Assembly (NCBI GenBank): GCA_018524725.1
Contig: JAEUWP010000602.1
Span: forward strand, 186,001 to 250,000
Length of the DNA: 64,000 nucleotides
Direction of reading: 5' to 3'
From: Podaxis mareebaensis
Lineage: Eukaryota; Basidiomycota; Agaricomycetes; Agaricales; Agaricaceae
The notes below the pieces were generated by a model, which saw only the letters and a program-made list of their open reading frames with translations, was not told the DNA's origin and made no database searches. Below are positions 1 to 13,824 of this stretch, piece by piece (within the stretch, counting starts at the first letter, position 1; every line of letters begins with the position of its first letter). Both the position numbers and the translations under genes were made by a program.

Positions 1-1941
<1,941 letters not shown>

Positions 1942-2194
1942 GGTGGAGGATGAGAGGATGGACGAAGGAGAAAAAGGAGGGGAATTGATATTCCTCAAGA
2001 CGGGTGCTCCGATCGCCAACGACAACGCGACCCATCCCGGCCAATCACATCCTCGTGATTTATTTCTCACTGCCGGCTCGGCTCCTCCGCCCTCCCTCTA
2101 TCTCCCTTTTCTCCGCAAATCCGTAGTTTTTCACTTATTAGCTCTCTCGGTAGTCTACACACTCCTCTGTACTGTACAAATCACACAACGTTCC

Positions 2195-5142
2195 TCATCG
2201 CAATGCGCCCAACGGGTCGCTGTATCCGGCTCCCTCCCCCCGTGTCGGAGTTTGATCGCCTGATTGTCCCCCGGCTCGTCTCAGGTTTCTCGAGGTCGGT
2301 GGTGGCGGGCGCGGTAACGAAGCGGAGGGCAATGTCCTAGTCCCAGAGAAACTCGAACGTGTGTAGTTCCAAGGCGCCAGAGCAGGACCACCACCAACTG
2401 GTGTTTCTGCGTTCCCCGAGGCCCGGGGCTGAGAGAACGGTAGACCTGGTGGGGATCCTTGTGACCGATGACGGTTCCCCGTCGTCTTTGGCCGCGAATC
2501 TATCACGGGCAAAGGGGCGGGTGGAGAAACCGTGCTTGGCAGCCCTGGTCTCGGTGGGCTCGGCCCCATAACTCCTGGAATCGCCGCTGACTCTTGTCGC
2601 TGTGCCCTCGCCTTTCTCCGCAATGCTTCCTCTTCTCCAACTAGCCGATCATCCTCTAGCACCATGGCGTCGCTGATCAGCACATCTCTGATATATGCCA
2701 ATGACTCGATCGCTTCTCGTTTTTCTTTCTTCAGCCGCTGCCTATTCTCCGTCTCCTCTTCGTCCTGTAAAAGCACATCCACAATCCAACCCAATGAATC
2801 TCCAATCTGCTTGTCTCGCGCGCGCAGCTGAGAAATGTCGCGTTCCATTTCGAAACGTGTCCTAGGCTCCCAAGGCGGACGCTCTTGCGGTGGTCTCTCA
2901 TCCTCCAGAGGAAATGCCGCTTCCGTATGATATGCAGGTCTCACTAGCGATGCAGCCAAGTCAGGGATATTCCGCTGATGTCATATCAGCGTTCGTTCTC
3001 TGATCCGCTACTTATGATCAAATGAAAAACTCACTTTGAGCTCGGATACAGCACTCATCAGCGTCTTGTTGATACCTAACGATTCTCCTCGTTCGAGTAA
3101 TCCACGCGCAATCATCTCCGGCAAACCTATAGATGACGTCGAAGCGCGACTGTGACCCTGTGTATGACCAGCATCTCGTCCCGGAACGGATGCCATCTGG
3201 TGTCGACCAAGATGTCCTTTCCGAGTTTGCGCAGGAGCAGAGGTTGGGACCTCTATAGGTATGCCCAGAATTGTCCTATTCTCAATCATGATCGAAGCAC
3301 CCGTCGAAGGGTGGGGTGCCATTTGGAGCGCAAGGGCCTGCCGTAGCAGAAGAACCGCATGATGTGGTGTTGAGTCTTCAGCGTTTGGTGGTGTGGGATA
3401 TCGCAGGAGGAGCGTCAATTGCCCGGCGTAGTCAGCCGGAATCACTACAATCATTGAGAATTAGTTCATTACACAGATAAAACGTGCTCACAGTCATTTC
3501 GTATTCGAATTAGCATGGCGACACAAACCCATTGCGCGAGATCAAACGTAGGGTCACAAGCAAACAGCCCATCCCATAATCTCAATGCGTCGGGCATGCT
3601 GAGCTCTCTGGTGAATAGTAATCTCAGCCACCGGCTGTGATGATGAGTTAGCAACACCCTTGCATTCGCACCAAAACCCCTTACATCCCATAAATCTGTG
3701 GTTCGATTTTTGTCGCTTGGACGGCTTGGAACAACTGCGGATCGGTCGTCCGAAGCAATGTGCCCTGTATCGCGTTACAGGTTTGCACAATTGGTGCGAC
3801 ATAAGGCTTCAATCCACCCTGCTGTCCAACCCTCACGTCAAGGCGTACGTGTGCGGGCAAAGGTGAATTCCTTCCTCCAGGTCCGCTCGGGGAAGGTGTA
3901 GCAGCATTTGTCGCAGAATCTGGGACAGACGGCGGGGGTTCTCGCCACTCATACCATCTTGAAACACCCTGCATGACAACTTCAAGTAGTGCCCATGCAT
4001 CAGCGGCCACCCAGACGGGTGAGCAGAGTTCTTTGAGCGAACTATCTACATTGATGGCAATCCCCTCTTGCTCCTCCATTATGGCGTCATAGGCAACGGC
4101 GTGGTATAACGGTGCAAGAAGTTCGTGCATTCCTATAAAACGCAACGATGTTATCGCAATTTTCCAAGGAGACACTCATACACACCTTGCCGATACCCTA
4201 TTGAAGGATGCTGAACCGAAAACAAGAATAGGACGTTAGTCAACTCGAGCTGAACGTCTGGTCGCCTGAAGTAGGCAATATCTGGAAAACTTGAATCAAC
4301 CTTTAGCCCAGCCATTCGAGAAAATCAGAGAAATACATACGTGCGCTCAACGTCCTGCAGGATCGTCTTTCGTAGATCTACCGATGCGAACCATGCATTC
4401 CAGGGATTCTAAGCATGAAACGTGAACGACACGTCAGCGGGAAAGCCGACAGCGCAAATCTATCCGTACCTCATCATGTAAACTCAATGGATTGTTAAAC
4501 TCCAGGTTCGCGGGGGAATCTGACCTCGAATGTGCTCCGGTCGTAGCAGAAGGGGACGACGATTTCACACCGACCGCACCAGCACTCCCACTCGGGCCCA
4601 GAGCATTCGCAGAAGTATTAGCACCACTGTTCCTCTTCCACTCCTTCACTTTCACACCCGCCGTCCCTGGAAGCACCAAATCAGCATCATAGCTGTCATC
4701 AGGCGCCCTCATCTTCTCTAGCAACAACTCCTTGTACGCTTCTCTCGACGTTCGTAATGCTTCTATCAACGCATGTACACGTACAGGGGATGTTTCTAGT
4801 GGCTCATGGGCTAGTAAGAATAACTGTAAGGTACCATCTTAGCTCTCGACACTAGACCATCAGTAATTAGAATCAATGCGCACCTTCCATGCAATGCTCC
4901 TCCCAGGGACCCCTATGGAACCGTTGGAAGGTATAGACGAAGGAAACAGCCTATCTCCAAGTGCTGCATCCTTGATCTTAGCTAGTGTTGTTCCTTTGCT
5001 AAAGAAATGGTCATATGCCCTCCTATTAATATGCCAGTGCCGCAAGCGCAAAGTTCAGTTGGACCGCGCGTTTGCCAAGTCAAGGAAAACCGAGAACTGA
5101 CTTGATCTCGGTCAACGACGCTCCTCCTGTTATGTTGTCCAT
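2195..5142 (-). CDS. TBC1D5-like Rab GTPase-activating protein
   Basis: TBC-domain GAP, most similar in layout to animal TBC1D5, which acts on Rab7 at endosomes with retromer. The start is the ATG at 5140-5142 (MDNITGGASLTEIK), followed by short exons. The TBC core has the family landmarks: NNPLSLHDE then NPWNAWFASVDLRKTILQDVERT, where I-x-x-D-x-x-R supplies the arginine finger, and IGYRQG/MHELLAPLYHAV, where Y-x-Q-G-M supplies the glutamine finger; the latter is split by an intron near 4180. The tail of the domain is LRLWDGLFACDP. The last exon (2195-2959) is about 250 residues of Pro/Arg/Ser-rich, probably disordered sequence after a charged segment. Both catalytic fingers are present, so GAP activity is expected. 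The Rab target is inferred only. Confidence 0.85.
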
Positions 5143-5410
5143 GGGATTCGAGCGTCAAATCGACTGGGAATGAGGGTCTGGGTTTGGAATTGAAGGTAAT
5201 CAGAAGACTTGTACTCGGGCGCTTGGCTCCAGTGATCGAATGCGGAAGCTAAGATCATACCTCGGTGTCACAATCACAAGTCTCAAGGCAGTCTGCAGAC
5301 CAGACTCGTGGTGGAGATCATTAAGACAGTTTTACACATATATTACATCCGGCGAGCCATCCGCTGTCGGTAATAAGACAATGTTATCACACTAAGAATA
5401 CAAAGTTTCA

Positions 5411-6838
5411 CTAGAAGTACACTCTCAACGCCGTGCTCATGGGTGCTTCACTGGGACAGTACGGGCATTTCACGCGACTGAGGTCTCATCATCAGTAAAA
5501 GTGCCAATGTTAAAAAGGCTTCCACTGACCCTCCTGCTTTGCTCAGCTTGTGTAAACTGTCCTTGGAAACGACATGCCCACATGACATCATCATGGGCGG
5601 ATTCTGATCCGTGGATTGTTCTTTCGACACAGGACAAGCAAATATCGAGTGGTATCTGTTCTCTGGTGGCAGGGGAATCTCAATCTAAGCAAGCAAGATG
5701 AATGCGAGGGGCACGATAGAAAGAAAGAAGACAAATACCGGCAATTCATCCTTCTGACTCCATTCACTCTTCCTCTCCCGCATAACCTTCCTCCCCTTCT
5801 CGATCCTCGCCAGCGCACCTCCACCGCCAAGGTCCCCAACAACCCTCAGTGGTACTTGTCTACTCATCCCGAGACTAGCACAATACTCCTTCGCAAATAA
5901 CGGCTCTAAATCAAAATGTAGCTTCGGCGAGGCCAAATCCGCATACGCCGATACTTGGAGCTTTGCTAGTGGAAGGAAAGCAACGCAAGTCATCAGGCGT
6001 AACATCTCTTGTTGGTGGTCTTTGAAGAACGGTTGGAGGCATGTTCGTGCATATTGAATAGCGGGCAGTGGGTCAGGCGGGTGGGTCGACAGGAGAAGCC
6101 TGATATACTGTGAACGGTGTAGATAGAATTCTAGAGGTGATGACCGAGCATTCAGGAAATCTCGATGCTCCTTCACCCAACTAATATAGAGTCAGACTAG
6201 GGTCATCTGGGAGAAATAGACACATACTCGAGTGCAGGTCCAATGTCCCGAGCCCTAAGAGCCTTTAGAATCCGGTGCAGCTCTTCAAACTGAGCACGAG
6301 TTTCAGGTGGAATAGTAATGCTAGATTCCTGTAGAGCATAAGCGGCGATAACAACGAATACTCGACTAACCCCACCTCTAGGAAAGTCTCCGCAGTCTCA
6401 AACTGCCCAGTCCTCAGGAAGTGCAGGGCAATAGTCCTCTCAAGCGCAGCAACCGATTCCTCAGAGGTAAACAGATCTGAGTAGGATGGTAACTCCGTCG
6501 GAAATCTCTGTGGTAAGGCAACAACATGTCATCACTGAGTTAGTACACCGAACCCTCCCCATATCCAGTTGCATACATGCCTTATCCAACGCCTTACCGA
6601 GCCGGGAAGTAGCAGAGTACACCTCCTTCTGCCTCTCGTCGATTTCCTTCTTCTTTGCCTCGATCGTATGTACTAATGCAATGAACTGCTCGGGGCTGAG
6701 GTCACCAGCTTGGACTGCCTCCTTGGCCTGCTGCAAAACCTGCAACAACGAATCTAAGGTGTTTGATATTGAGGGACCCTTCCCCTTTGATGTTGCGAGT
6801 TTCTCGAGTTTTGCCAGTTCTTTAAGAGGAGCATCCAT
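5411..6838 (-). CDS. RMD5: GID/CTLH E3 ligase RING subunit Rmd5 (Gid2, RMND5 family)
   Basis: Subunit of the GID/CTLH ubiquitin ligase, which in yeast destroys gluconeogenic enzymes when glucose returns. ATG 6836-6838 begins [15 protein letters not shown]; the same frame stays open further upstream but has no ATG there. The N-terminal helix region is followed by CTLH and CRA regions ([20 protein letters not shown], then [15 protein letters not shown] and LPLAKLQ). The C-terminal degenerate RING is diagnostic: [16 protein letters not shown], an intron, then [11 protein letters not shown] and the end LRVYF, closely matching the usual Rmd5 terminus. About 390 residues, normal for the family. It is divergent from NSA1 with only 132 bp between the start codons, so the promoter is shared or overlapping. 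Confidence 0.93.
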
Positions 6839-6970
6839 GGTAGCAGACGTGGTAGCTTGTGTGATTGTAATTTGTGATGGCAAGTTGTTCCCCAGAGTGG
6901 GTGCCGGCAAGCGGCCCGGCTCAACGTACTTTTCTACTCACTACATTCGTTCTAGATCTCTGGACTCCAA

Positions 6971-8469
6971 ATGCCCCGCTTTCTAGTCGGCGACGAACAG
7001 GGTCATATCAAATCTCTAGAATATAGCGCGAATAATTTTGAAGATGGTTCAAAATACAGGCTAAAGACATTGTCTCATCGGACCAATGTCGAACAAAAAG
7101 TTTCTATCCAGGACATGGTCGCAAGTCCCAGCGTTGGAGGGTCTAAAGTTGTACGTATCCCCGTCCCAAACAATGTGCCAGCAATCTAACAGAAGTAACG
7201 ATAAGAACAGGTAATTGCAGGCTACTCTGATGGGACGGTGGCACTATCAACATTCCAAGGCGACGACGAAAAGCTTGAAATAACCAAAGAATGGAAAGAT
7301 AGTCGCTTCAAAAAAGAAAGCTCGTATATTGGCCTGGCTACATGCGATAAGTGAGCATAGTCGTTCTGTTCGGGAATACCTCTGATGCAACTCCAGCAAA
7401 ATCTACTCATGTACTACCAACGGTGCCCTGCAACTTACAACTATTGTCGACCTCACATCCGACTCAACACCAACGCACCAACGTACATCCCTTCCTACTC
7501 GGTTACATGACTGGAAATTATCTCCAGACTCGACGACATTTGCGTACGGAGGCGACGAAGTCGAGCTCTCGGTCTGGAATACTGAAGCTGCATTCCAACC
7601 CCGTACGGAGGACCTGAACAAATCCGCCACAGCCCCAAAAAAGCGGAAACGAAACAACGACCTGTTCCCTGGCGAAGTTTGGCGTGCAAAAAATGTGAGT
7701 TCTCTTTTGGCCTTTATTTCTGGATGTATTCTCATGTCATGTAGGTCGCAAACGACTCCCTTGGTCTTCGACAACCAATCCGCATCACTTCGATAGACTA
7801 CCTTTCTACTGGTCAATCTGGGCATCATATCGTTACTGGGACACAGCTGGGCGACGTCCGCCGGTACGATACAAGAGCAGCTCGTCGACCCGTCGCAGAT
7901 TGGAAGGGCATGGGCAAAGTCGGTGGGATCCAGCTTGTAAAGAAGGGCTTGTCAGATCAGTGAGCACCTCCACACGACTTGGCCTATCTCGGGCTAATAA
8001 CAATTGCACCTAGTGAATTGTTCTTTTCTGACCACGGGACAAACTTATTCTCCTTAGACCTTCGCAATGGTCGCGTTATCTACGGATACAAAGGTGAGCC
8101 TACCTATACTGTAAGAGACATGGAATCCCATGCGTTCGCTTCGCAGGCCTGTCTGGGGCAGTGACCTCAATTGCGCCCTCGCCGGGAATCATGGCCTCAG
8201 CAGCTAACGACCGTTACGTTCGTATACATTCTACTTTCTCCCCTCCCGCTAGAGAAGGCCAAAATCCTGACCGCAAAGGCGACGTACTTGAAAAGGCCTA
8301 CATTACAAGCGTCCCTACGGTTGTTGTATGGGACGACACCGCTGAAGAGACCAAACATGCTCCCACTTCTATCGATGAACAAGACGACGACGTCTGGAAC
8401 GATATGGAGCAGGTTGGGGATAGCGACGTGGAAACCCAGGGCAAAAGTAAACGACGCCATGTATCCTAA
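6971..8469 (+). CDS. NSA1: Ribosome biogenesis WD-repeat protein Nsa1 (WDR74)
   Basis: Pre-60S assembly factor of the nucleolus (Nsa1/WDR74, which binds the AAA ATPase Rix7/NVL in yeast and animals). ATG 6971 gives MPRFLVGDEQGHIKSLEY, the typical opening of this family, where the first blade starts at residue 1. Further blades read IAGYSDGTVAL, TNGALQLT, FAYGGDEVELSVWN, IVTGTQLGDVRRYDTRAARRPV, LFFSDHGTNLFSLDLRNGRVIYGYKG and MASAANDRYVRIHS. A KKRKR nuclear-localisation-like cluster lies in the middle. The C-terminus is acidic (DEQDDDVWNDMEQ) and then basic (KSKRRHVS), as expected for a nucleolar protein. Several small introns. It ends 77 bp from the convergent pirin gene. Confidence 0.9.
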
Positions 8470-8546
8470 AATTAAGCATATACATGCATCCGAACTACAG
8501 CGAAAAGTATATCTAGATCTTCTTGTCTGTAATCCTACAATGTCTT

Positions 8547-10077
8547 TCACCGATTTCCGATGACGCTCTTCCATGTGTGTGCCTTCTCGAAACCATTGAT
8601 ACCCATTTGATCTAAATGAAGCCTCGTCACGGATATGTATTCGTCCAAGGTTCGTCAAGCACTTACAGTCGAGCAAAGTCTTTTGAATCTCTTCACGGGT
8701 GGTCATCACAAAAGGACCGTACTGGAATACGGTTTGATCCAAAGGCTCAGCTGCGGCCTGAACCATAGTGAGATGTGGATCCTTGCCCGAAAGTTGATTC
8801 AGTCCACTCACCAAGACGAACTCCGCCCCCTCCTCACCAGCTGTGAGCTTCACACCAGTTTGTCCTTCCTCCGCTGAAAGAACAAGAGTGTGGAATGCAG
8901 GGTTTGGGATAGTCTCCTCACCGACAGCGATGGAGCCCTTCCAGACTAAAAGGGGTTATTGACACTTCATATTTTGCAGACTCAAGTGAATGTAAAGAAC
9001 GCACTGTAGATGAAAGCGGTCCAACCGGCAGCTGTAAATGACCCATTCTCAACGATTTGATTCACACCTCTAATGAGTAAAACTCACGGATATCCTGAAA
9101 GATAGTTCCTTTGCCCTTGAAGCTAACATGGAAATACCAGCAGCCACCCAAAGGCCTAACAGGTGATTCGACTCCATGACTCTTGCCGCTAATCACTTTG
9201 GCTTTCACCGGGCCGTCGGGACCCTCAGGGTACGCAGTCGGTATTCTGGGTCGGAAAATCAGGTTTGAGTACTCTGTTTCGGAATGGTGATAGCATACTG
9301 GTCCGGGCCAAGTTCTTGATAGGAGGGTTCCTATAGCATAGAAGGACCAAAAGACTTGAGGGTGTTATTTTCTCCGAGGCAACCTGAGCACATACCACCA
9401 TCTTGTACTATAAGATGAAACTTATGAGTTCCACGATATCGCAGTATTAGCCGAAGGAGTACATACCTTCTTCGGAAGGTCAATCCATAGCTGGAGTCCA
9501 CGAGGGTCTGGTTGTCCTTTGGCGTGGACAGGCATTTCGGCATGGATGATACCTCGGCCTGCGCACATCCATTGCACGCCACCAGTTTCTATTCCGAGCG
9601 AGTAGGCCCATTGGTCAGGGGATCCGGGTAAAGAACAGTCCAGACATACCGATAGTGCCTTTGTGGCCAGCTGAGTCCTCGTGCTGGCTCGTCCTGAGTA
9701 CAGTGAGTGAATGCCTACTTCTGAGGCATACGGAATCCAAGTCAAGGCTCACCCCTCAAGCATATACGTGACAGTCGCTTGACCCCGATGAGGATGATCT
9801 GGGAAGCCCTGATTGACAATTCAGCGAAACGTCAGTCAAATGAATGGCGATAAGAGACAATACTCACTGCACCCTCGGCGACATGGAAGTGGTCCAACAT
9901 GAGGAAAGGGGTCAAATTCCTCAGAGTCATCGAACCAATGCTTCGGCGCACGAGAGCACCAGCACCCTGTTGTCTCCGTCAATTCGGTTGGCATTCAACA
10001 CCATGATCGCGTACCTCGGGGGTCTCAACGGCCAGCACTTTCTTCACAACGGATCGAGAGACAGAAGTAAGCGACAT
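8547..10077 (-). CDS. Pirin-family cupin protein
   Basis: Pirins are iron-binding bicupins; they have been reported as nuclear transcription cofactors and as quercetin dioxygenases. The start chosen is ATG 10075-10077 (MSLTSVSRSVVKKVLAVETPEG), which matches the usual pirin N-terminus. Metal ligands are visible: two His in GFPDHPHRGQATVTY, and His and Glu in AGRGIIHAEMPVH. QHEDSAGHKGTIG and GLQLWIDLPKK lie between and after them. The C-terminal exon, after an intron at about 8609-8665, reads GINGFEKAHTWKS and stops at 8547. Length and motif order are normal. An in-frame ATG at 10198-10200 would add 41 residues beginning with a hydrophobic stretch (see findings). Confidence 0.93.
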
Positions 10078-10200
10078 GTTTAAAACCTCAAGCTGCACTT
10101 GGTCTTGCGGTAACAGAGGAGATTGAGCGGTATAGACGATGTTCAAGCACGAGTGGGCAGTGGCAGTGAGCAACAAGGAGACAAGATATGATTTCCACAT

Positions 10201-10613
10201 TCCAGAAGACCCAGCCGGCCTTTTAAGGAGTCTCAGAGTGCAAAGTTTGTCAACAGATGATCAATATCTTCTTAAATCGTTCACAGCAGTTCACAGCCCG
10301 CAAATCATCGCCTAAGCGGTCTGACTGGGGGGCAAATTCGGAATGTTGCCAGCTCGGCTGTCAATGCTTTGGCTCTGACAAATCGCCTCGCCGCAAAATC
10401 CAATTTGAGGTAGTATATCCACACGAAGGAGCGTGACTATGACGATATCACTAAGTCGGTAAGCTATGGTGACTAACGCCACTGGAGTTTGAATCTAATC
10501 TCGTCATGAACGGGATACTGAGTTCTCGCATTAACCAGTGCTTATTAGACCAAATTGAACTCGTGGAAAAACATGAGATGTAATCGAAGCGTCGTACAGA
10601 ATAAAATTACAAT
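10201..10613. other. Intergenic: pirin promoter and permease 3' flank
   Basis: 413 bp between the upstream-most pirin ATG and the permease stop. I see no open frame worth calling. The right half is presumably the permease 3' UTR and the left half the pirin promoter. No clear TATA element. Confidence 0.5.
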
Positions 10614-12908
10614 TCACAGTGAGTCCCAAATTCTTTTTAGTCCTGATCGAGATCCTTTAGCAGCTTCCTGCTCGAGGAATCGTTTTTCTTCGTCTTCGAT
10701 AGCCTTGAGACCGCTGGTTAGGTCTACTGCATTATAAGGAATGAGTTTGGTTCTATAGAAGAGCTTGTAGCCCAGCCACATGAGAAAGAAGACTGGAATG
10801 CCGACGTAGTTGCTGCGATATTTCCGTTAGCACCTTATTTTGAAGATATTTCCCTAGAGCGACCCACGTGATGAAGGTTGCCGTGTTCCATGGAAGGAAC
10901 GAATCGAACCCTTTGAAAAATGTGATGATAGCAGTGCTAATGAATGCGAACCATGCACCCCAAGGCTGGAAAGGTGCTTTGTAGGGCAGGTTGTCTCTTG
11001 ACATTCCATTCACCTTGAGGGCTTTCATGAAGCGGCTAGGAGAAGGTTAAGCGGGGAAAATATTCGGGAAGAATGGACGCATACATGTGTGAATACAGAA
11101 TTGACAACCAAGTCAAAGCACCGAACGTGGAAACAAGGTTGACGAACCAGCCGAACACTATAAGTTACATTGTTAGCCACTGCCTCAGGTACAAGAGCTT
11201 CGGCCTTACCCTTTGCGCCAGATGACTGAACGTTCAGGAAGACGAGGCAGCAGAACGCCGTGCATAGAATCAATGATGGCCACGGAACGCCCATACGATT
11301 GACTTTCTTGAAGATAGCGGGAGCTTTTCCTTCGACAGCAAGACCGTACAGTGTTCTAGAGCCAATATATAGATCGGAATTGGCAGCGCTCATGACGAAA
11401 ATAAGGATTGCCGCATTAATGACATGGTTTAACACCCTAATTCCAACCTAAGCAAACTTCAGTGACTGTTTTATGGGCTCCGCGGTGATCTCACCAAGGT
11501 TGTTGCTACGACGAAGGGGCTGGCAGCAGCACCGGTTTTTGACTGGGTGGCAATGAACAAACTCGGATCCGTGCTGGGAACGATTAGGCCAATGACAAAG
11601 ACCCCGCCCACGTAGAAGATAAGGATACGCCAGAAGGTCCTCCTAATGGCGATAGGGATGTTCTTACGGGGATTTTCAGCCTAAAAGACTGGTCATTTCC
11701 TGTTCAAGTCGACGTCAGAAAATACGCGCACCTCCCCAACAGTGACCCCAATCAGCTCAGTGCCCATGTAGGCAAAAAGGGCATTAGTAAGAGTAGCCCA
11801 GAAGCCGAGGAAAATAGACAAAGAGGTATCCTTGACTTGATCGAACAAGTATTTGCCCATTGGGCCATTAGGATCTCTCCAGTACCTGAAGCCGAGTCGA
11901 TCATGTTTGGGGTTTCCGCCTAAATGGAAAAGAATGAGGTCCTTATTCCCCATGCAAACAGCGAACGTCGACATGCCAAGGTCGATAATAATGCCCATTA
12001 ACAAGAGACCAATCAAAGCAAGAACTGAATACATGTCAGGATGTTCCTGCTGGAGGGGTGTTTGTGTGACTCACTTTTAACGCTGGAGAGCCAGAATTCG
12101 AGCTCTCCGAACACACGAACGCCCAACAGGTTAACGAGACAGACTAGGAGACGATGATGAAATGTACATTCAAAGAAAGTGAGCAGGCTTACTCCCGAGG
12201 ATGAATATGACTGCGGAGAACATCAGAATTTCCAAGTCAAATACAATTCGGGGGAGCACCCACCCATCCAAATCGCAATATGTACGGACCTCGTCCAATA
12301 TTGGATCACGACACCAGCAGCGTTGATGTTATTCGGGGTGACGATCAACTAAAAATGTAACGCGTTTGGCCACGAACACTCGCCTGAAACTGGATACCCA
12401 CATATTTGAAGAGATAATTCCATCCTAAGGCAAATCCAAGAGCAGGATCGACAAACCGCGTGGCATAACCAGCGAAGCCTTTCTTGTGCGGTATATATGC
12501 CGCCATCTCCCCGAGGGAAACCATCACAAGATAACACACGAGCCCGACGAAAGCATACCCCAAAAGTAAACCTGTTAAAAATAGAGCTATCGCCTCATTC
12601 TCTCGTCATTGGGCGAGATAACCAACATACCTAGTGGACCACCACGCCGCAGAGCTGTACCAGATCCAATGATTAGACCAGTTCCTACAGCACCACCGAG
12701 CTGACGGTGTGAGAATTGAAGGTCTAGAGACAGTCGCGTCGAAGAAGCAAAGAACAACACATACCGCTATCATAGATATTTGTCGAGCCTTCAGACCTCG
12801 ATGCAGGCTGGCTTCCTGCGGCGGCTCCTGATATTCGGGTGATTCATCATAGCTCGATGTGGACTCGACTTTTTCAGCTTTCGAAATTCCCTTTTCGTCG
12901 TCAGACAT
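10614..12908 (-). CDS. Amino-acid permease, yeast AAT (YAT/APC) family
   Basis: Plasma-membrane proton-coupled amino-acid importer with about 12 membrane helices. ATG 12906-12908 starts a charged cytosolic tail (MSDDEKGISKAEKVESTSS) with Ser, Thr and Lys residues of the kind used for ubiquitin-driven endocytosis. The family signature follows after an intron: GLKARQISMIA, then GGAVGTGLIIGSGTAL. Other landmarks are MVSLGEMAAYIPHKKGFAGYA, FALGWNY, TELIGVTVGE, AANSDLYIGSRTLYGLA and GVPWPSL. The C-terminal tail is DLTSGLKAIEDEEKRFLEQEA, the conserved tail of Gap1-like permeases. About ten short introns. The substrate range cannot be read from sequence. Its 916 bp upstream region is among the longest promoters here, which fits nutrient regulation, but that is inference. 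Confidence 0.92.
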
Positions 12909-13824
12909 AGTGGAAAGGGCCGAAAAGAGCTATTCGGCAGACGAGGAAAAAGGGAGAGAGACGAGAAGCCTGCCACCGTGTGGTGTGCTCAGTGCTGTTT
13001 CTTATATCAATATCAAAATGGCACACGGCGCCTGAACTTACGCAACTCCATCCGCTTCATTGATCCTAGATGTCCGGCAGGATGAAGCATATCGAGAAAA
13101 GATCGCTATGCCAAGCAAAGTGTCCAGATGGTAAACAAGTCGTCACGTACGTCAGCCTGCGGGGTAAGTATTTAAGTAGTCGCGTGCCAGCGACGGTTGC
13201 ACATTGAATTGCGATAGATGTCCAACAATGGGGCATAATGTGCTGAGCCGTCTCCCTTGCAGGTACGGTCATAACCCATAACTGTCATAGCCCGTGCTCT
13301 GCCATAATCCATATTACACTTCCGGGGACAAAGTCAGGCGTTACGCGCCTTAGTCCCCTCTCATAACTCATGCTCTGTCATACCCATAACCCGAACACGG
13401 GGCAAAGTGCTATGTGTTATGACAGAGTCGACTGTAGATACAAGAGGGTCGCACAGGTTATAATCGGGCAGAGGTTCTGCTCTTGGCGAAAAACATCGCG
13501 GATCCCGTTTTATTGAATAGCCCTTCAGACGGCACAAGTTGGCAGTGTAGCAAACCCACCCGATCTGGCAGAGGCTTCCAATCAGTCCTGCAGGCCTAGT
13601 CAACCGGTCATCAAGGGGCTAGGTGTGAAGGAATACAAGGGAATGCAATAAACAGCCTCATGTGATACATGGACAGCAGGTCAAATCAATATACCTACTT
13701 GATACCTACTCTGTAGCGATAACATTGAATATGACGTTGCGCTTTCGGGGTAAGCACCGCGCAGTCGCTTAGATTTAGAAACGACTTCTTAGCATGCCAA
13801 GGTTTGATTTAATGTATCGGACCT
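12909..13824. other. Intergenic: permease promoter with small repeats
   Basis: 916 bp upstream of the permease and downstream of the isomerase. On the minus strand the 60 bp before the permease ATG are pyrimidine-rich, the usual fungal leader. A cluster of short near-repeats around cataaccc and ctctgtcata occupies 13265-13430. No gene seen. Confidence 0.6.
13373..13427. repeat. 10-bp inverted repeat (CTCTGTCATA / TATGACAGAG)
   Basis: Perfect arms at 13373-13382 and 13418-13427 with a 35-bp spacer. A related partial copy (gtcatagcccgtgctctg) lies near 13284. Possibly regulatory for the permease, or chance. Confidence 0.5.

Noticed and set aside
6839..6910. Longer RMD5 N-terminus (frame open upstream)
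   Set aside because: The upstream frame has no ATG, and MDAPLKEL is the first Met.
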